Assembly (NCBI GenBank): GCA_910591455.2
Contig: OU342821.1
Coordinates: 18,923,787 to 18,987,786, forward strand
Length of the DNA: 64,000 nt
Direction: 5' to 3'
From: Pholis gunnellus
Taxonomy: Eukaryota; Chordata; Actinopteri; Perciformes; Pholidae
The translations under genes were made by a program, and so were the position numbers. Positions 37,101-50,010 of the stretch are shown in pieces (position 1 is the stretch's first letter; each line of letters starts with the position of its first letter). The notes below the pieces were generated by a model that worked only from the letters and a program-made list of their open reading frames with translations, was not told the origin of the DNA and made no database searches.

Positions 37101-39593
37101 TTACAGACAGAAGGGACGCTGTCATTGGCTTCACACACACCACTCGGTACGGTTGAGTCTTGAAACGATCATTATTGACCTTTTGAGGGAGAACATACCG
37201 GTGGTATGAGGGCGTGCAGCGTCATTCTAACATGCGCCTGCTCTCTGCTTTCACACATGTGGAGCTTCTAATGAATCGCATCTGAAGTAGGTAACTCCTT
37301 TGAGGGTTATTTTTAGTTTTTTCTTTTGAAAGGGTAATTAGAAGACAGGAACAGTGCTGTGAAAGTAAAGTTCAAGGTTTTGTTTTTTTTCATGCCTGCG
37401 GTAGGTGGCCGGTTTCATTGTTCTCCTTCCACACATTCGGTTGTGGAAGGATTCAGCCGGCCATATGCCGGGCAGACGCAGAGGGGAAAAAACCTTCAAA
37501 TACTTCCTGCTTCCGTCAGTTTCAATGTGATGCACCGGTGTTATGTAATAGTTTCTAAACACACAAACATCCTTAGTCTGAGTCAGGTCTGTCTATTGCT
37601 TCATTAGTCATATCTACAAGTCATGTTCCAGCTGTTACAATTGAGACACATGTGTCAGAATGGACGGGAAAGAATCAGGCCCTAACCTTGAAATTCCTTG
37701 AAACTTTGTGCCTCACCGGCCTTTACTGTAAGGAGAGAGGGAGAGAGAGAGGGAGAGGGAGAGGGAGAGGGAGAGAGAGAGAGAATCGGCCAAAGCAGCT
37801 TGAAAAGGCATTAAGGAGCAGGCGGTCTTTTCCAGAACAGTTCGGGAATCGGCAGAGACTACTTCCTGGACTCACATGACACAGGGAGCCCTGCCTGGAT
37901 GCCATTGGTCAAGTGTGTTTACACTGGACGATGGCAGTCAGCCTCACTGTGTGTGTGCGTGCAGTCGTGCAGGAGTGTTCATCCTAACAGGAAGGAGACA
38001 AATGGATGTACATTGTTGTATTGTTTTAATGCTCTATGGTTGTTATTGTCGGTCGCTCCACCGCTTCGATCCAGACTGAAATATCTCAACAGCTTGTCGA
38101 TTGATTACCATTAAAAAGCAATATTTCCACTCTGCTCTCTTGCTTTCTGTGTTAATTAATGCATTTAAAAGTTTGGCTGTAGGTTCTTAGTCTTGTTGAG
38201 CGTTCTGTACACGGACACCTCCCTAGATCTAAATGTATCTTTATATTCCATGATTTGATAATCCGTTATCTATTTATTGTTTTTATCTCCTCGTGTTTTG
38301 ACGTTTCGTCCCCCAGATAACGGCGGTCAGACGCTGAGCGGCGGCAGCAACTGGCCTCTGCGAGGCAGGAAGTGGTCGCTGTGGGAAGGAGGGATCCGGG
38401 GAGTCGGATTCGTCGCCGGCCCGCTGCTGAAGCAACCCGGGACCGTCAGCCGCGAACTCATCCACGTCTCCGATTGGCTGCCGACTCTGGTCGGCCTGGC
38501 GGGAGGGAGCATCAACAACACCACGAAGCCGCTGGACGGATTCAACATGTGGAACACAATCAGGTGAGCGCCGAGCTTTTCACACGTCCCGGGACTCCCT
38601 GATGGGAGTGTTTCTTGGGTTGCAGGTTCAGAGTTTACAGCGTGAGCGATAGTTTGCTCTTAGCTTTTGACAGCCTGCCCTCTCTTGGTGCCTCTTATCC
38701 GATCCTTCCCTCCAGCTCCCTCTCCCTGTCTCCCTGACCCCACGTCTTCTTCTTGTAGGAGCCCCCTCGCTCCTTCAATAAGCCCTTTGTTACTCTGGCA
38801 ATGGGAGCTCAAAGAGAAGGAAATTCCATCAGTCATTCTCACACAAATCTGCAGCCCTTCCATCCCTTTCTGTTTTTTCTTCACCCCTTGCCCTCTCTCC
38901 ATCCCCACCAAGAAAAAGCCTGCTATTGGATAAGCTAATTAGTTTATCTGCAAATCCTTTCATGTGGCAACATACCTGAGAATTATATTTAGAGGTAATA
39001 TATTCAATTATGTTTTTGGACTGTTTGCGATTCACCGCAGATGCACACAGTCCACACACAGGCCGTCACCGACTCCCGTCTGCCTGACACGTCGTATTTG
39101 TAAACTAAATGTGGACGCAGTGAGAAAGGAGGTGAAGTTTGAGGGCTGCAGCAGAGAATCGAAGGCTTAACCCCGAAAACCGCAAACTACTACTCACAGC
39201 CTCCACTTGACCCCGATTGGCTGCCGCGCGTCAGCTGACCGCCGGGTTTGCCGTGCGAGCTTGCACAGCGACGCAGGGCACAAACCTTCTGTTTGTTTTG
39301 TTGCTTTGCAATTTAATTTAGTCTTTAATTGGCTCGCCTGTTACAGAAAAACAGCAGCTCGGACGTTTTGGAATATACCAAAAAAAAAAAAAAAAAGCCC
39401 CAAATGAAGGCCCAGAACAGTAGGCCGGCAGAAGAGAGTTATTTTAGTTGTGTTATCAGACACTGTGGTCAGTGAAGGCTGTGTATTCTCTGTGGTGGAG
39501 TGCGGTCAGAGCATATGACTGCCTGGTGAACAACAGCCAGCTGGTTTAGATTTAGAGATATCCCAGTGGACTTTACAGTGCATGAGTCAGACA

Positions 39594-39629
<36 letters not shown>

Positions 39630-42600
39630 TGCTTGTGTATTCATATGTTGTGCTTTTCTTTTTTTATCTTGCAGCAAAGGGGTTCCCTCACCCAGACTGG
39701 AGCTGCTGCACAACATTGACCCTCTGTACGTTGACATCGCTCCATGTAAGTTCACATGTTTCTCTGTTTATTAACGGGGCTTTTGTTTCAGTCTGTCTGT
39801 CCTGTGAATCAGAACACACAACGCTGAATACCTCCAGCAGGGTTTCATTTAAGGATTTGGACAAAGTTGAGGTTTCCTAACCTCCCCCTGCTGTGTGAGA
39901 GTGTATGAACAGTGTTTATGTACATCTGCTCCCCTCACAGACCCGGTGAAGAGAGATTTCTGACGTGAATTTTGAAATACGATCTTGTGAAATACAAACA
40001 TTGGCTGACACGAGCTGCAGAGATCTCATCACTTTACTGCCAACGGGGCTGAGATCATTTCACCCCGTTTTGTAAATCTGGAAACTTAAGTTTGCCTCCA
40101 GTTTACTTCATACCGACGCAGCTGCATGTCTTCTCTGTGAGAAGCTTCCTGAAGCAAATGGGAACGAGGAAAATCATCCCGGTCATCATCCGTCACTTTG
40201 CTTTAAGACAAGTCTGATTTTTACAGGGATTGTATGAAAAGAGGGGGAAGTGAAGCTGTTATCTACAGTCTCTCCAAAGCCACCAGACTCGCCGCATCGA
40301 TCAGTTTAGTTAGTTTGTTGCTGGTCGACGGTTGTTTATTATGAGACTTTTTGGTGTTCAAAGGGTTTAGAAATGTGGGAATATTGAACTCTGTAGTTCA
40401 CATGGAAAAAGCACAGAAGTAGTTGTGTCAAGAGCAACTCTAACAGCGTATTAGAGCAGCTAAAGCCTCTTTAGTTGATCTAATATCCCTTTTGATAATC
40501 CGGTGATCGCTGGTTTCAACTCGTGCATCGATCCTTTATCAATAAATCCAGTGCAGGACGACGTCACCGTCACAGGGCTGACCATCAGAGACTCCTACAG
40601 GTTAGTTACCCAACATTTCTTTCACCGTTTCTCATGTGCCAGTGGCAACAATTGATAAAGCGTGGTGAGGTTGATGGAAACCTCATGTGACCTCTCCTCC
40701 TCCTCCTCCTCCTCCTCTCTCTGTTCTATGAATGTGTGTCCCTTCGTTTTCTACTGTTTTAATTCCCATCATGGCCCTCGAGTATCAAGAGGCTCATTGT
40801 TTGAGCCCGTATTCACAAACACACCAGACATCGTGGATCCAATTAACTCCAGTCAAAGCAGACCGAGGCCTAAGAATAGCACGGCCTGACGCACCGTCCC
40901 ACTACACTCACATTATAGATCCACCTTTTTGTTTATTATGAGTGTTTGACGCTTGTGTAGAGTGGATTAAGCGTTTATGAGGGGAGTCTCACATGGTGTC
41001 TGGGTTATTATCAGTGGATGTGCTTTAATCTCAGCAGCTTTATGAAATGTAAACGCAGTGAAGGTGATATTTATACTAAGATGATTCATGAATATTAACT
41101 GTCTCTAATTAAAATGAAACATCTTCCACTTGTGTCAAAAATAAGCTTTATTTTTCTCACATTTTAGTCACGTCTTTGTGATTGCTGTCCCTCGTGAAAT
41201 GGTATTTGTTTCCATCTGAGGAACCCTGATAACAAAAGGTTGGAACTGTAATCAGTGTGTGTGTGTGTGTGTGTGTGTGTGCGCAGTGTAAACTCTGTGA
41301 TTGTAGGGAGGTTTCCAGGAAATAGCTCACGTGACGGCCTCTTTTCTTTGTGGCTGTCAGACACAGTGAAGTGGTCTTCGTCTAAACCGCTCAATGTGAG
41401 GTGGTCCCGGTCTGAGGCCGCTATTTCTGACTTTGTGGAGAATGCTGCACCTTTGGTTTCACGTTCAAAAACAGTAGAGGTATGGGAGGAGGGCCTTTTT
41501 GAAATGTTTCACAGATGTGCCATAATGGGCACATAATGGGTCTTCATGAGAATAGAAGCCGTTTTCAGTCATCTCTGAGAAGTACAGTTCTGTTCTTGCA
41601 GCGTGCAGTAGGTGTGGTAGAAGACTCATTACTGCTGATCAATACCGTCTGTGGCAACGTGGTTATCTGATGCAAAAGGATCTTTTAAAAAGCGACAGCC
41701 TTGGCTTACACCAGACGGGTCAATTCAACCTCTTTTTAGAGTTAAGATAAGCATGAATTGATTTATTTTGGCGGCTTGGGTGCAGCGTAACAAGCTGTAA
41801 CCATAACATCGACACATTATCTCTTTATAAAGGCCGTCAGGTACATATTTACATATCCAGTCGGACATAAGACCCATATTTGCCCTCATTGTTAGCTCTG
41901 TTTTGGTCTCCACCAACTCTTTGTCCACCAGCTAGTTGCTAACTTTGTCTGTCTGCTGTTTGGCAGCGTGGAGTCGGGTTGTTCAGAGCTTGGCTGTTGA
42001 CAGCACCCGTGAGACTAAAACATTATGAAGTTGTTGGGCCGTAAAAACAAAACAATGAGCTGAAAGGTGCTAAAACGCCCCGTAAAGCTCAGATAATTCC
42101 CTGTGTTTTTTCTCTTTTTACTACGCACTCTTTCATCCCATCGCTCATCTAAAAAGTAGCCAAGAACTACTGGGAAAACACCCAAATAGCCCGTTAAAAT
42201 GAAAGTTTATTTACAGTCCAATCTGTATGCAGCTAAAAGCCAGCGGAGCTCAAATTGATCTCAGCGCTCACCGTCGGTCGTTACCATCTAAATCATCAAC
42301 AACACTGCTGCTTTACAAGCGTCCGTGTTTTGTGTTTGGAGTCTTTATTGTCAGCCGCCTCGGTGACAACCAGCTCCTCCTGATGCATTCCAGGCTGAGA
42401 TTCCTCTTTTCCTATTAACCCGGCTTCTCTTTTGAGACCCGGCTTCTCCTCGTTTCTTCTTTTGGTTTCTCCGTTTAGCTCATGAAAGAGCTTTGTCCTC
42501 TTTTTTTTTTTTTACATACTTCCTCCTTTCAAGCCGCTTTTCAAAATCCCCCCTTCTTTACGCCCGCTCTGTGTGAGAAGAGGGATCCCGACTAAATGGG

Positions 42601-45428
42601 TCACAGAGGGGTCCCTGAACTTCTCGCGGAGAAACCCTGGACTTGGCCCAAGCCCCTTAAATCACCCCCCAAATTTCCCCTCCACACTCCTCAGCTCTCT
42701 CAGGGTCTCTTCCCACCCTCGCCTCCCTCCTTTTTTTTTCTTGAGCCCATTTGTGGATTCTCCTGCTGTGGGTCCAGATGAGCGAGGCCGCGCTTTTGAG
42801 GCGCTCATGCAAAGAATGAATGTAGGTCGTGTTGAGGTTTGAGGCCCCTTTTTTCTCAAAGAAGCAAGTGGAAGAAGAGCTAGAAATTCAATCGATCCCA
42901 CCCGCTTGCGTAACACTATTAACACCTAAATCTGGCACGATGTCAATAACCGCAGCTCGGCCCTTCTTGTGCAAAGCATGTGAGCTCTGCAAGTTGTTTA
43001 CACAAATTCCGGTTTGGTTCAGGGATCGGCGTAAATGCATGTGAGAACAATTAAGACACCCGCATGGCATTTCCAGCAATGATCAGTGAGGAAATCAATG
43101 TCAGAGCTTTTATCATGTGGTTGCAAAAAAAACGCTGAGATCGGAAATGTTTTAATTCTCCAGTCATGTTGCTGTGGTCGAGTCCGCTCCATGAAAACGA
43201 GCTCCGATGGGAACGTTGGCTCTGTGCGGGTGTGGATTTGTTCTATATGCAAAGAATGTGAGCGGAGGACTTGTTTTTGACAGCGTTAGGACGCCGAAAT
43301 TACTCGCAAATCTGTCTAATCAGGACCATATTGTCGGGGTCAAACACAGCATGAACCTCAGAAGCTCCCAAGGCTACTTTTTGTTTTTAAAAAAAAAGGT
43401 GTGCTCTCTTCTGGGAGACTCTTTTTTCCCGTAGGAGCAGAAATAGCTCGAGGCAGGAGGCTGCAGACATCTCTGGACACCCTCAGAACAAAGATGAATT
43501 ATTTACTTTTGCCTCGTGAAACTGGTGAGATGATGCCAGTTGGTAACTGTGACCGTCGTTCCTCGTTTTCCTACCGCTTTTCAGATCTGCCCAACTGCAG
43601 TAATGGCAAATTATTCATTGTGCTTGGCTGTGATGAAAAGACTGGTGCTGAGTCGACCACATCATTTGTCAAATTCCTCCAGCCCCTAAAAGCTCCACGT
43701 GTTTAAAAGGAAATTCATACACGCAATAATTTCTCTTCTTAAAGGAAATGATTGTTTTGAAGCTATCAATTCCTGCAGTTTCACTGATTTTTAACAGCTT
43801 TCTTATTGGTGTATTTATTTTGACACCTTCACCTGATTCCCAGGTATGCACCGACGTTTGGTGCCAGTCTACCGACTCGTGTGGCTTACATAGACGTCCA
43901 CAGAGGGCGTTTTGTATCCAGTGGTAGTTTAATATCGTCTTAATCAGCTGTTTCTAGTTTTCATGCATATTTTTAAAGATGGATGACTTCCCTGATTAGC
44001 TCTGTCCTCCGCTCTCTGCAGGTCCTGGCACCGGGCGTCCGGTAACTTTGGCTCAGGCGGTCAGCGGAGGCTCCTGGGCCGACTCTGGCTTCAATGTGTC
44101 CATTCACGCGGCCATTCGATCCTCCAACTGGAAGCTGCTGACTGGCTACCCGGGTCAGTATCTTCTGTCACGCTTAATGCCGTGTTTAGTCTGCGGTGGG
44201 AGGCGGAAAATCAAACACACTTGTGCACGGAAGCACATTTACTTCTTATCTCTTGCTAATCAGTGGAGGAGGAAGTATCCGGATAGTTTAAGTAAAAGTA
44301 CCAAATCAAAATGTACTTAAAGTTACTGGGAGGAACTTTTAACTGGTGATGAAGCAGTCTCAGTTTAATACTGACCCTCTATGTGACCTACATCAGTAAA
44401 GACACCATCAGAGAGAAGATGGTCTGTTTCTATAGAGTTATTCTTAAAGCTCGTCATCGGTGCCACCGGGTCGGATTCTGGTGAAATCGGACGGATCGTG
44501 CAGGTTCACCAGAAACTCCTTCAACTGCGTCGTCCTTCACCACGCTGCTGGTAGACCCAGGACGTGTTGCTGGACCTGCTGGAGGAAAGGGAGGCGCGGG
44601 AGAACCAGAACCAGGACTGAGAGGGGCAGACCTGTCGGACCCTGCTGCAGTAGAATGAGAGGTTTTCTAAAAGGGAGTCTGGTGCTCAGAAACACGACCA
44701 CGTTAGTCCACAGGGGCCGCCAACATCAACACAACATGAAAGTTCCTCGTAGTAACATTAAGGTATCCAAAACAAAAGGCCCATATGACAGCTGGCGCAG
44801 GTGGAGCTAGTTTGACCTACTTTATACTTCATGTACTTTATATACAGGTAGTATAGTTCAGTGGTTCCCAACAAAGCGTCACAGGATGAATCTAAAGAGT
44901 TTGTGAGATGATCTTCTGTAAAGGGAAACAAGAATGTGTGGAGCCACTGATTGAATATTTAACAATACATTTTCTTATATCAGCTTATTTGTCTTTTTAA
45001 TGTAAAACTACAGCCGTCAGATAAATGCCGTGCAGTAAAACGTACATTTCCCTCCGTAATGTAGTGCATTCAACTAAATAAACTCAAGGACACTACTTGC
45101 GTAAGATGTACTTAGTTACTTTTCCACCACAGCTGCTGATGTCGTCATCTTATTGCCTCCAGGTTGTGACGTTTGGTTCCCGCGGCCCGGCCACAACGGC
45201 TCGGAGTCCGGCCCGTCCCGGGCGGATCCGCTGAAGTCCGTGATGCTGTTTGACGTAGAAAAAGATCCAGAGGAGAGGAACGACTTATCCGCTACCTTCC
45301 CGTTAATCGTGGACTATCTCCTCAGGAGGCTCCAACAACACCAGAAAAGCGCTTTGCCGATAAACTTCCCCGACCAGGACCCCAGATGTGACCCGGGCCC
45401 CACGGGGGCCTGGGGACCCTGGGCTTAA
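34136..45428 (+). CDS. arsb: Arylsulfatase B (N-acetylgalactosamine-4-sulfatase), 524 aa, 8 exons
   Basis: Lysosomal sulfatase that removes 4-sulfate from N-acetylgalactosamine ends of dermatan and chondroitin sulfate. Exons: 34136-34408, 34995-35181, 35277-35467, 36321-36528, 38317-38563, 39675-39745, 44022-44153, 45163-45428; every junction keeps frame. Residues 1-29 form a signal peptide with hydrophobic core SLFIAVFLV. Active-site residues of the human enzyme are all present at a constant offset of 13: Asp40/Asp41 (LADD), Cys78 in CTPSR (converted to formylglycine), Arg82, Lys132/His134 (GKWHLGM), His229, Asp287/Asn288 (STDNGGQT) and Lys305 (RGRKWSLWEGG). The C-terminus ends GAWGPWA against human GVWGPWM. 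Exon 8 has a shorter, Gly/Ser/Pro-rich loop than human. It follows dmgdh in the same direction, as in mammals. No sign of damage. Confidence 0.98.
34490..34700. repeat. Copy of the GTAAAAGTAC repeat in arsb intron 1
   Basis: Shares AAATACTCC, TGCATTCAAAAC, GTAAAAGTACTGTCAGTG and TTCCTGCTGCA with 15785-16000. Confidence 0.65.
35800..36220. repeat. Repeat material in arsb intron 3
   Basis: A diverged copy of the 20740-21090 family (to about 36115), followed by an end fragment of the GTAAAAGTAC family (TATTTAAGTACATTTCACTG). Both are intronic and noncoding. Confidence 0.55.
37035..37047 (+). promoter_or_regulatory. CTCF-core-like motif CCACTAGAGGGCA
   Basis: Fits all 13 positions of the CTCF core consensus, in arsb intron 4. 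Binding is inferred only. Confidence 0.35.
37730..37785 (+). repeat. Purine (GA/GGGA) mirror-repeat tract
   Basis: Fifty-six consecutive purines, with GGGAGA units in the middle and GA units on both sides, giving near mirror symmetry. Located in arsb intron 4. Confidence 0.9.
39746..44021 (+). other. arsb intron 6 (4.3 kb)
   Basis: The largest arsb intron. Holds a TG microsatellite at 41255-41281 and an inverted copy of the 20740-21090 repeat at 41750-42080. A pyrimidine-rich stretch lies at 42480-42760. Open frames here lack splice or family support. Confidence 0.8.
41750..42080 (-). repeat. Inverted copy of the GTTTTAGCATCTTT repeat family
   Basis: On the minus strand it reads GTTTTAGCACCTTTCAGCTC and CATTGTTTTG, then the Leu/Ser-like AT-rich middle seen at 20740-21090. 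Located in arsb intron 6. Confidence 0.6.
44250..45135. repeat. Repeat material in arsb intron 7, including a short coding-like block
   Basis: The ends (44250-44330 and 44990-45135) match the GTAAAAGTAC family. Between them, 44460-44770 has unusually high GC and includes a block (about 44558-44617) that reads DVLLDLLEEREARENQNQD and then stop, followed by a GGTGCTCAGAAACACGACC and CCTCGTAGTAACATTAA block shared with 62620-62705. It looks like a composite or nested insertion rather than part of arsb. Confidence 0.5.
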
Positions 45429-46617
45429 ACGGCTGTGAGGTGACGATGAAGAAGGTGTGGTCGCACTTTGTTTACTCTGAACTACAGCAGCAGGAATCTC
45501 TTCTGTGGAGAAGAAGAGGGACATTTTATACTCTGTGATGATTCTTTATCCTTCCAGCAACCAGCGGAGCGCCTCAGTCATTCACTGACTGACGGACGCT
45601 CTCGTTATTATTGATGTGCTCTGAGGTGCTTACGGCGGTTTAGTTGGAGCGATTGCGTAAACGCTTGTCAGCTACACATGTTGCTGATCTGTAAAGACGA
45701 TACCTCCCTGCTGTTCCAGGTATTTGCACTTCATTTATCTACTGTTGAGAAGCCACAGGCTCCTTTTGTATGTGTCAGAGATATTTCACCAACCAGGCTA
45801 TGTGGCGTCTTTTTGGAGCTTTTTTTTTAGGATCGAACAGGAGAGAGCAAAGCTACATATAATGTGAAGGAGTCTCTTGAAGTGGCAAACTCACAGAGAC
45901 TTACCGTCGGACTCCCCTCAGCTCTGCAGAGTGTTTTAGCATCTTTTAGCTCATTGTTTTGGTTCAGTCTCAAAGCTCTCAACTGCAGATTTCAGCAGCA
46001 GGAACCTTTTTTTAAGCAGAGCTATATTCTACGTCCCCGACACCAAATATCAGACGACCAAAGTTACTAACTAGTGGAGCGTTTAGACGCACAAGAGCCA
46101 GACATTTCCCTCAGCAGTGGTTTGTATCTTCAAAGATATAAATGTTTTTTTATTTTTTTTACAGACTGTTAAACCTAACTCTGCTATTCTTTTTCGCTAG
46201 AAGGAAGACAACTTAAGTTGCTGCGCAGTTTGTGAAAATATAAAATTTGGACATCATTACATCACGAAAATACCTTTTTTTAAAATATGTAACCAGCTGC
46301 CGGACAACATTTATTTTCTTAGGGAGTAATGTTCAAGATAAAAAGAGCTGAAACAAAACTTGCTTCTTATCTGCTGGATGTGTAAATAAGCAACTAACAT
46401 GATCTTTATAAGTTGATAATCTGTCAATGTTTTGTTGACCTTGTTGCGTTGCCTCTAAAGATATTATTGCTGGTTTAAAACATGTTGCTTTAAATTAACT
46501 GCGCTCTACTTTCTTTGTTTTTTACTAATTGTACACACTATTCCTAAGTGCCTACTTGTCAAAGATCAAGATGTGTTACCCAATTTATGTGTTTTGTTCT
46601 GAAAACTAAATAATAAA
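45429..46617 (+). other. arsb 3' UTR with AATAAA at 46612-46617
   Basis: The first convincing polyadenylation signal after the stop codon is AATAAA at 46612, giving a 3' UTR of about 1.2 kb. The stretch 45920-46140 is a copy of the 20740-21090 repeat, so part of the UTR would be repeat-derived. Confidence 0.6.
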
Positions 46618-47366
46618 GAGGAGAAAATGTTTGTAAAACAGACTGAAATTGTGATTCTGTTACGATTTAAGTCATTTCTTTAGGTTACTTGTTTCCCTCC
46701 AGTTGTTAACGCGTTGGTGCTAAATGGGTTCGCAGTGTATTTCTAGTTTAGAGGTTGAAAATGTGAGGAATTTCTTGTGCTCTCGTGTTATGTCTTCAGC
46801 TCTAACGTCATTCATGGATGTCCAGCGCTCAAGGTTTAGATACAGTCATGGTGACACGTCTTCAGGGTTGCTGTAGATAAAGAAGTTGTCCCCGCATCGT
46901 GGAAGACAAACATACTAAAGAATGAAAATCAGACGGGATAATTTGCATATTTGTAATTTAAGCGGGATAAACTAATTTCCTTAATACACCCTCCCTCTTT
47001 GACCTTTATCCTCCTGGTGATGGACCCCCTACGGGCAGCAGACTACCACAGGAAACGCTCCCTGCAGAGAGTGGGCGGCCGTGTCCTGATGTGGGCTGTG
47101 ACCTTTGACCCGTCATGAGAATTGATTGGCAGCCGAGCGAGGCCAACAACAATGCTGCTTACTGTGGAGAACAGTAGAGCCGCACAGAGTCAGATGTCAC
47201 TGACTCTTGTTTCCTTTTATAAACGGGTTTTTCTTTTTCACTATTGTGAGCCACGGTTGTTGATTTTATTGTTGAAGTTTGGTTTCTACAGTGTGATATG
47301 AAATAATAGGCCTGAACTGAGCTAGATATGAGTCTACCAGTGTAGGAAAGGTTTTGGAAAATTGCT

Positions 47367-47705
47367 TTCTTGCCGAGAGTTTGATGAGAAGTCTGACACC
47401 GCTCTCTTGTCTGTGTGCTGAATATAAACACAGTTAGCTTAGCTTAGCATAAAGACTGGAAACAGGGGGAAACAGCTAGCCTGGCTGAGAAATAGTCTGA
47501 CACATAACCTTGTAAAAAAAAAACATGACTTTTCATTTATACACATCATTTTTTGATATATAACATGCTGGTAGGCCTTTACCTTTATACAGAGCCAGGC
47601 TAGCTGTTTCCCCCTGTTCCCACTCTTTATGCTAAGCTAAGCTAATTTAGCTTCATACTCAACGGACAGATATAAGTGTGGTATTTATCCTCTTATCTAA
47701 ATCTC
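47367..47705. mobile_element. MITE-like element with long inverted ends, copy C (most complete)
   Basis: The left arm contains TTAGCTTAGCTTAGCATAAA, GACTGGAAACAGGGGGAAAC and AGCTAGCCTGGCT. The right arm is the inverted form: AGCCAGGCTAGCTGTTTCCC, then TTTATGCTAAGCTAAGCTAA. The arms are about 110-130 bp and the middle is about 90 bp of AT-rich noncoding DNA. Confidence 0.8.
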
Positions 47706-49794
47706 ATGAAGCATCGAGTGGTTTCACATTTCAATCTCAACTTCCAAGCTTTTTTCCAGAGCTTTCCACCGTATCACATGGTCTTCATCACTGGATGGAG
47801 TGTTCGCTCAATTGTCTCGGAGATATTGTCCATAAAAACTTTGCTCATCCTTAGAATCTGTGAGTCCTGTGATGAAGACTGTGTGATGCTGTTGAAAGCT
47901 CCAGAAGAAAGCTTGTAAGTGGACCTTGAGTTATGATTTGTTTGTGTCAAGGTGTCAAACTAGACCCAGATGGAACTGTGATGCTTAATTAATGAGCGTC
48001 TTTTGAGATTTTGGGTCGTATTCCTCTGAATTATTTATTCAGTAACAGTCTACTCCATATGGCCGCCCAAGGCTACTGTGTGATGCCACTAATGTGCTTA
48101 CATTTTTAAAAAACTCCTTTTTATTATCTTGCTTTTCAAGAATCAGTGGTTTCTAATTTTGTGTAAGTGTTTCAACCAAAGTGTATACGTGCCTTTAAAA
48201 AAGAGCCCCACCATTTTCTACCAAAGTGGAATTTAAACTGGGATTTTGGTAATGGGGGACTACCAGAATACCACAGGATGATTCTGAGAAAGCACTTCTC
48301 TTACATTGCTGAGGCTACAAATTTGTCACTCGCTTGTTCTGTTAGTTTACTCTACAATCAAAACTCTGCTTCTTAAGATGACGGGATGGCTCATTTAATT
48401 AGACGTTGCTACCCGCTCTGCCGTTCATCCAAAGAAACCTGAGGCCTGCGAGTTTCACTTTGCAGACCACTTTTGCACTTCTCCTGCCCTGGTTTGTGGT
48501 GAACTACCCCTCCTGACAAGCTCTTCCATCTTGTCATTATGAGTGTCACAGCTCGTCTCCTCCTCGTGCTTTATTTTTTTTTCTTTTCCAAAGTGGTTTT
48601 GGTGTGTCTTTCACACTTAATCCTGCACTTTGACTCGGCCCTGTGAAGTCTGCCTCGCCGAGTGACAAACGCACTCTGATTTGCCTCTGCTGAATCAACA
48701 CGTGGGATTCGCCGGCTCTGACGTCGCCCCCCCCCGCCCGACTCTTTTACGTTTTGTTTTTTCAGCTGTGACAAAGCTATGTGTGCCACCAGTGTGATGG
48801 CCCTGAAAGATATGACAGCGTAAAAAGATATGATAGCAGATGTTGTGACGGTGAGCACATGTGGGACACATGCGTTTTTAAAAAAAGAAAACGGCTGCCA
48901 CCCTCGATTTCCCCTTTTGGTGTGTCCACAAGGAGACACCGAAGTGAGGTGCGACTGGAATTCCAAACAAGATTGTGTCTGTCTGTGCTGCCTGTGAAAA
49001 CAGATTAAAATCATACTGACCACTGCAGGCAGGAATGTGTTGAACCTTGAGCCTCGAAGGGGGGGAAATCCAACAGCTCATCACACCTAACAAAGAAGAA
49101 AAGCTCCTCGTAGTGTTGGAAGACCACCACAGATAAAAGATCACAGTCAAGGAGGCGTTATTAGACTGGAACCCTTAAATTGTTATGTTGTTTTCAAGTT
49201 TGTGTCAGTAGCAGAAGGTGCAACTTATCGCTCTTGTTCCTAAAGCATGTAATCACTTTTAAGAGTAATTACAGACAGAAGAGCTTTAGAAGATTCAAGG
49301 TCAATGCCTCCTTGGTTAATAGGATGATTAAAGGTCTTTAGCAGAGCATGGGCTCAGTATACTTCATCTTATTCTCAAACAAGGACTGGAAACATCTTCA
49401 GTAACACTTTAGATTAAATCCATTCAATTACAGGGTTAACATTTTGTGCTATACCAATGAAATACTTAAAGAAGCACATGGAATATGTGCGTAACAAAGT
49501 TTAAATTCCTTTTCCAGTAAATATTTCATATTTACAAGGTAAAAAAAGGGGAAATAGGTCTGATATTTATGTCCTTTCACAATAGCCATGCCGTGAATAC
49601 TTGTGGCACTTTCACTCAGCAACCAAAAAAAGATGCTAACACATTTAGCGTGTTAGCACTGAACAACAGCTGATGGGGATTTTATTAGCTTTGCAGGTAT
49701 TTGGTCATAAACTAAAATATTGAACAAATTAAAAAAAGTCACAAAAATAACAAACTGATTGCAATTCTACCTGACATGGCGCTAGTCAGTGAAA

Positions 49795-50010
49795 TGTCAG
49801 TGGATCACCATAGTCAGTAGGATTCATCCTCTGGGGACCATGAATGTCTGTACATTTTGTCACAGTCCATCCAGTGGTTGTTGAGAGATTTCACAGAATA
49901 AGCGGTAACTTTGACCTGCTGGTGGCGCTACAGGAAAAGTGAGACGATCACCAAATTCACTAGGGTTCATCCTCTGGACACCATGAACATCCATACCAAA
50001 TTTCAGTTAT
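49795..50010. repeat. Dispersed repeat (TTCATCCTCTGGGGACCATG type), two tandem partial units
   Basis: Both units carry GATCACCA...AGGATTCATCCTCTGG-type motifs followed by CATGAA. Related copies are at 16680-16860 (same strand), and at 18160-18260 and 28690-28760 (opposite strand). Confidence 0.65.

Larger units (their letters stand above)
36529..38316 (+). other. arsb intron 4
   Basis: Noncoding, 1.8 kb. Contains a CTCF-like core (37035-37047) and a pure purine tract (37730-37785). No exon candidate. Confidence 0.8.
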
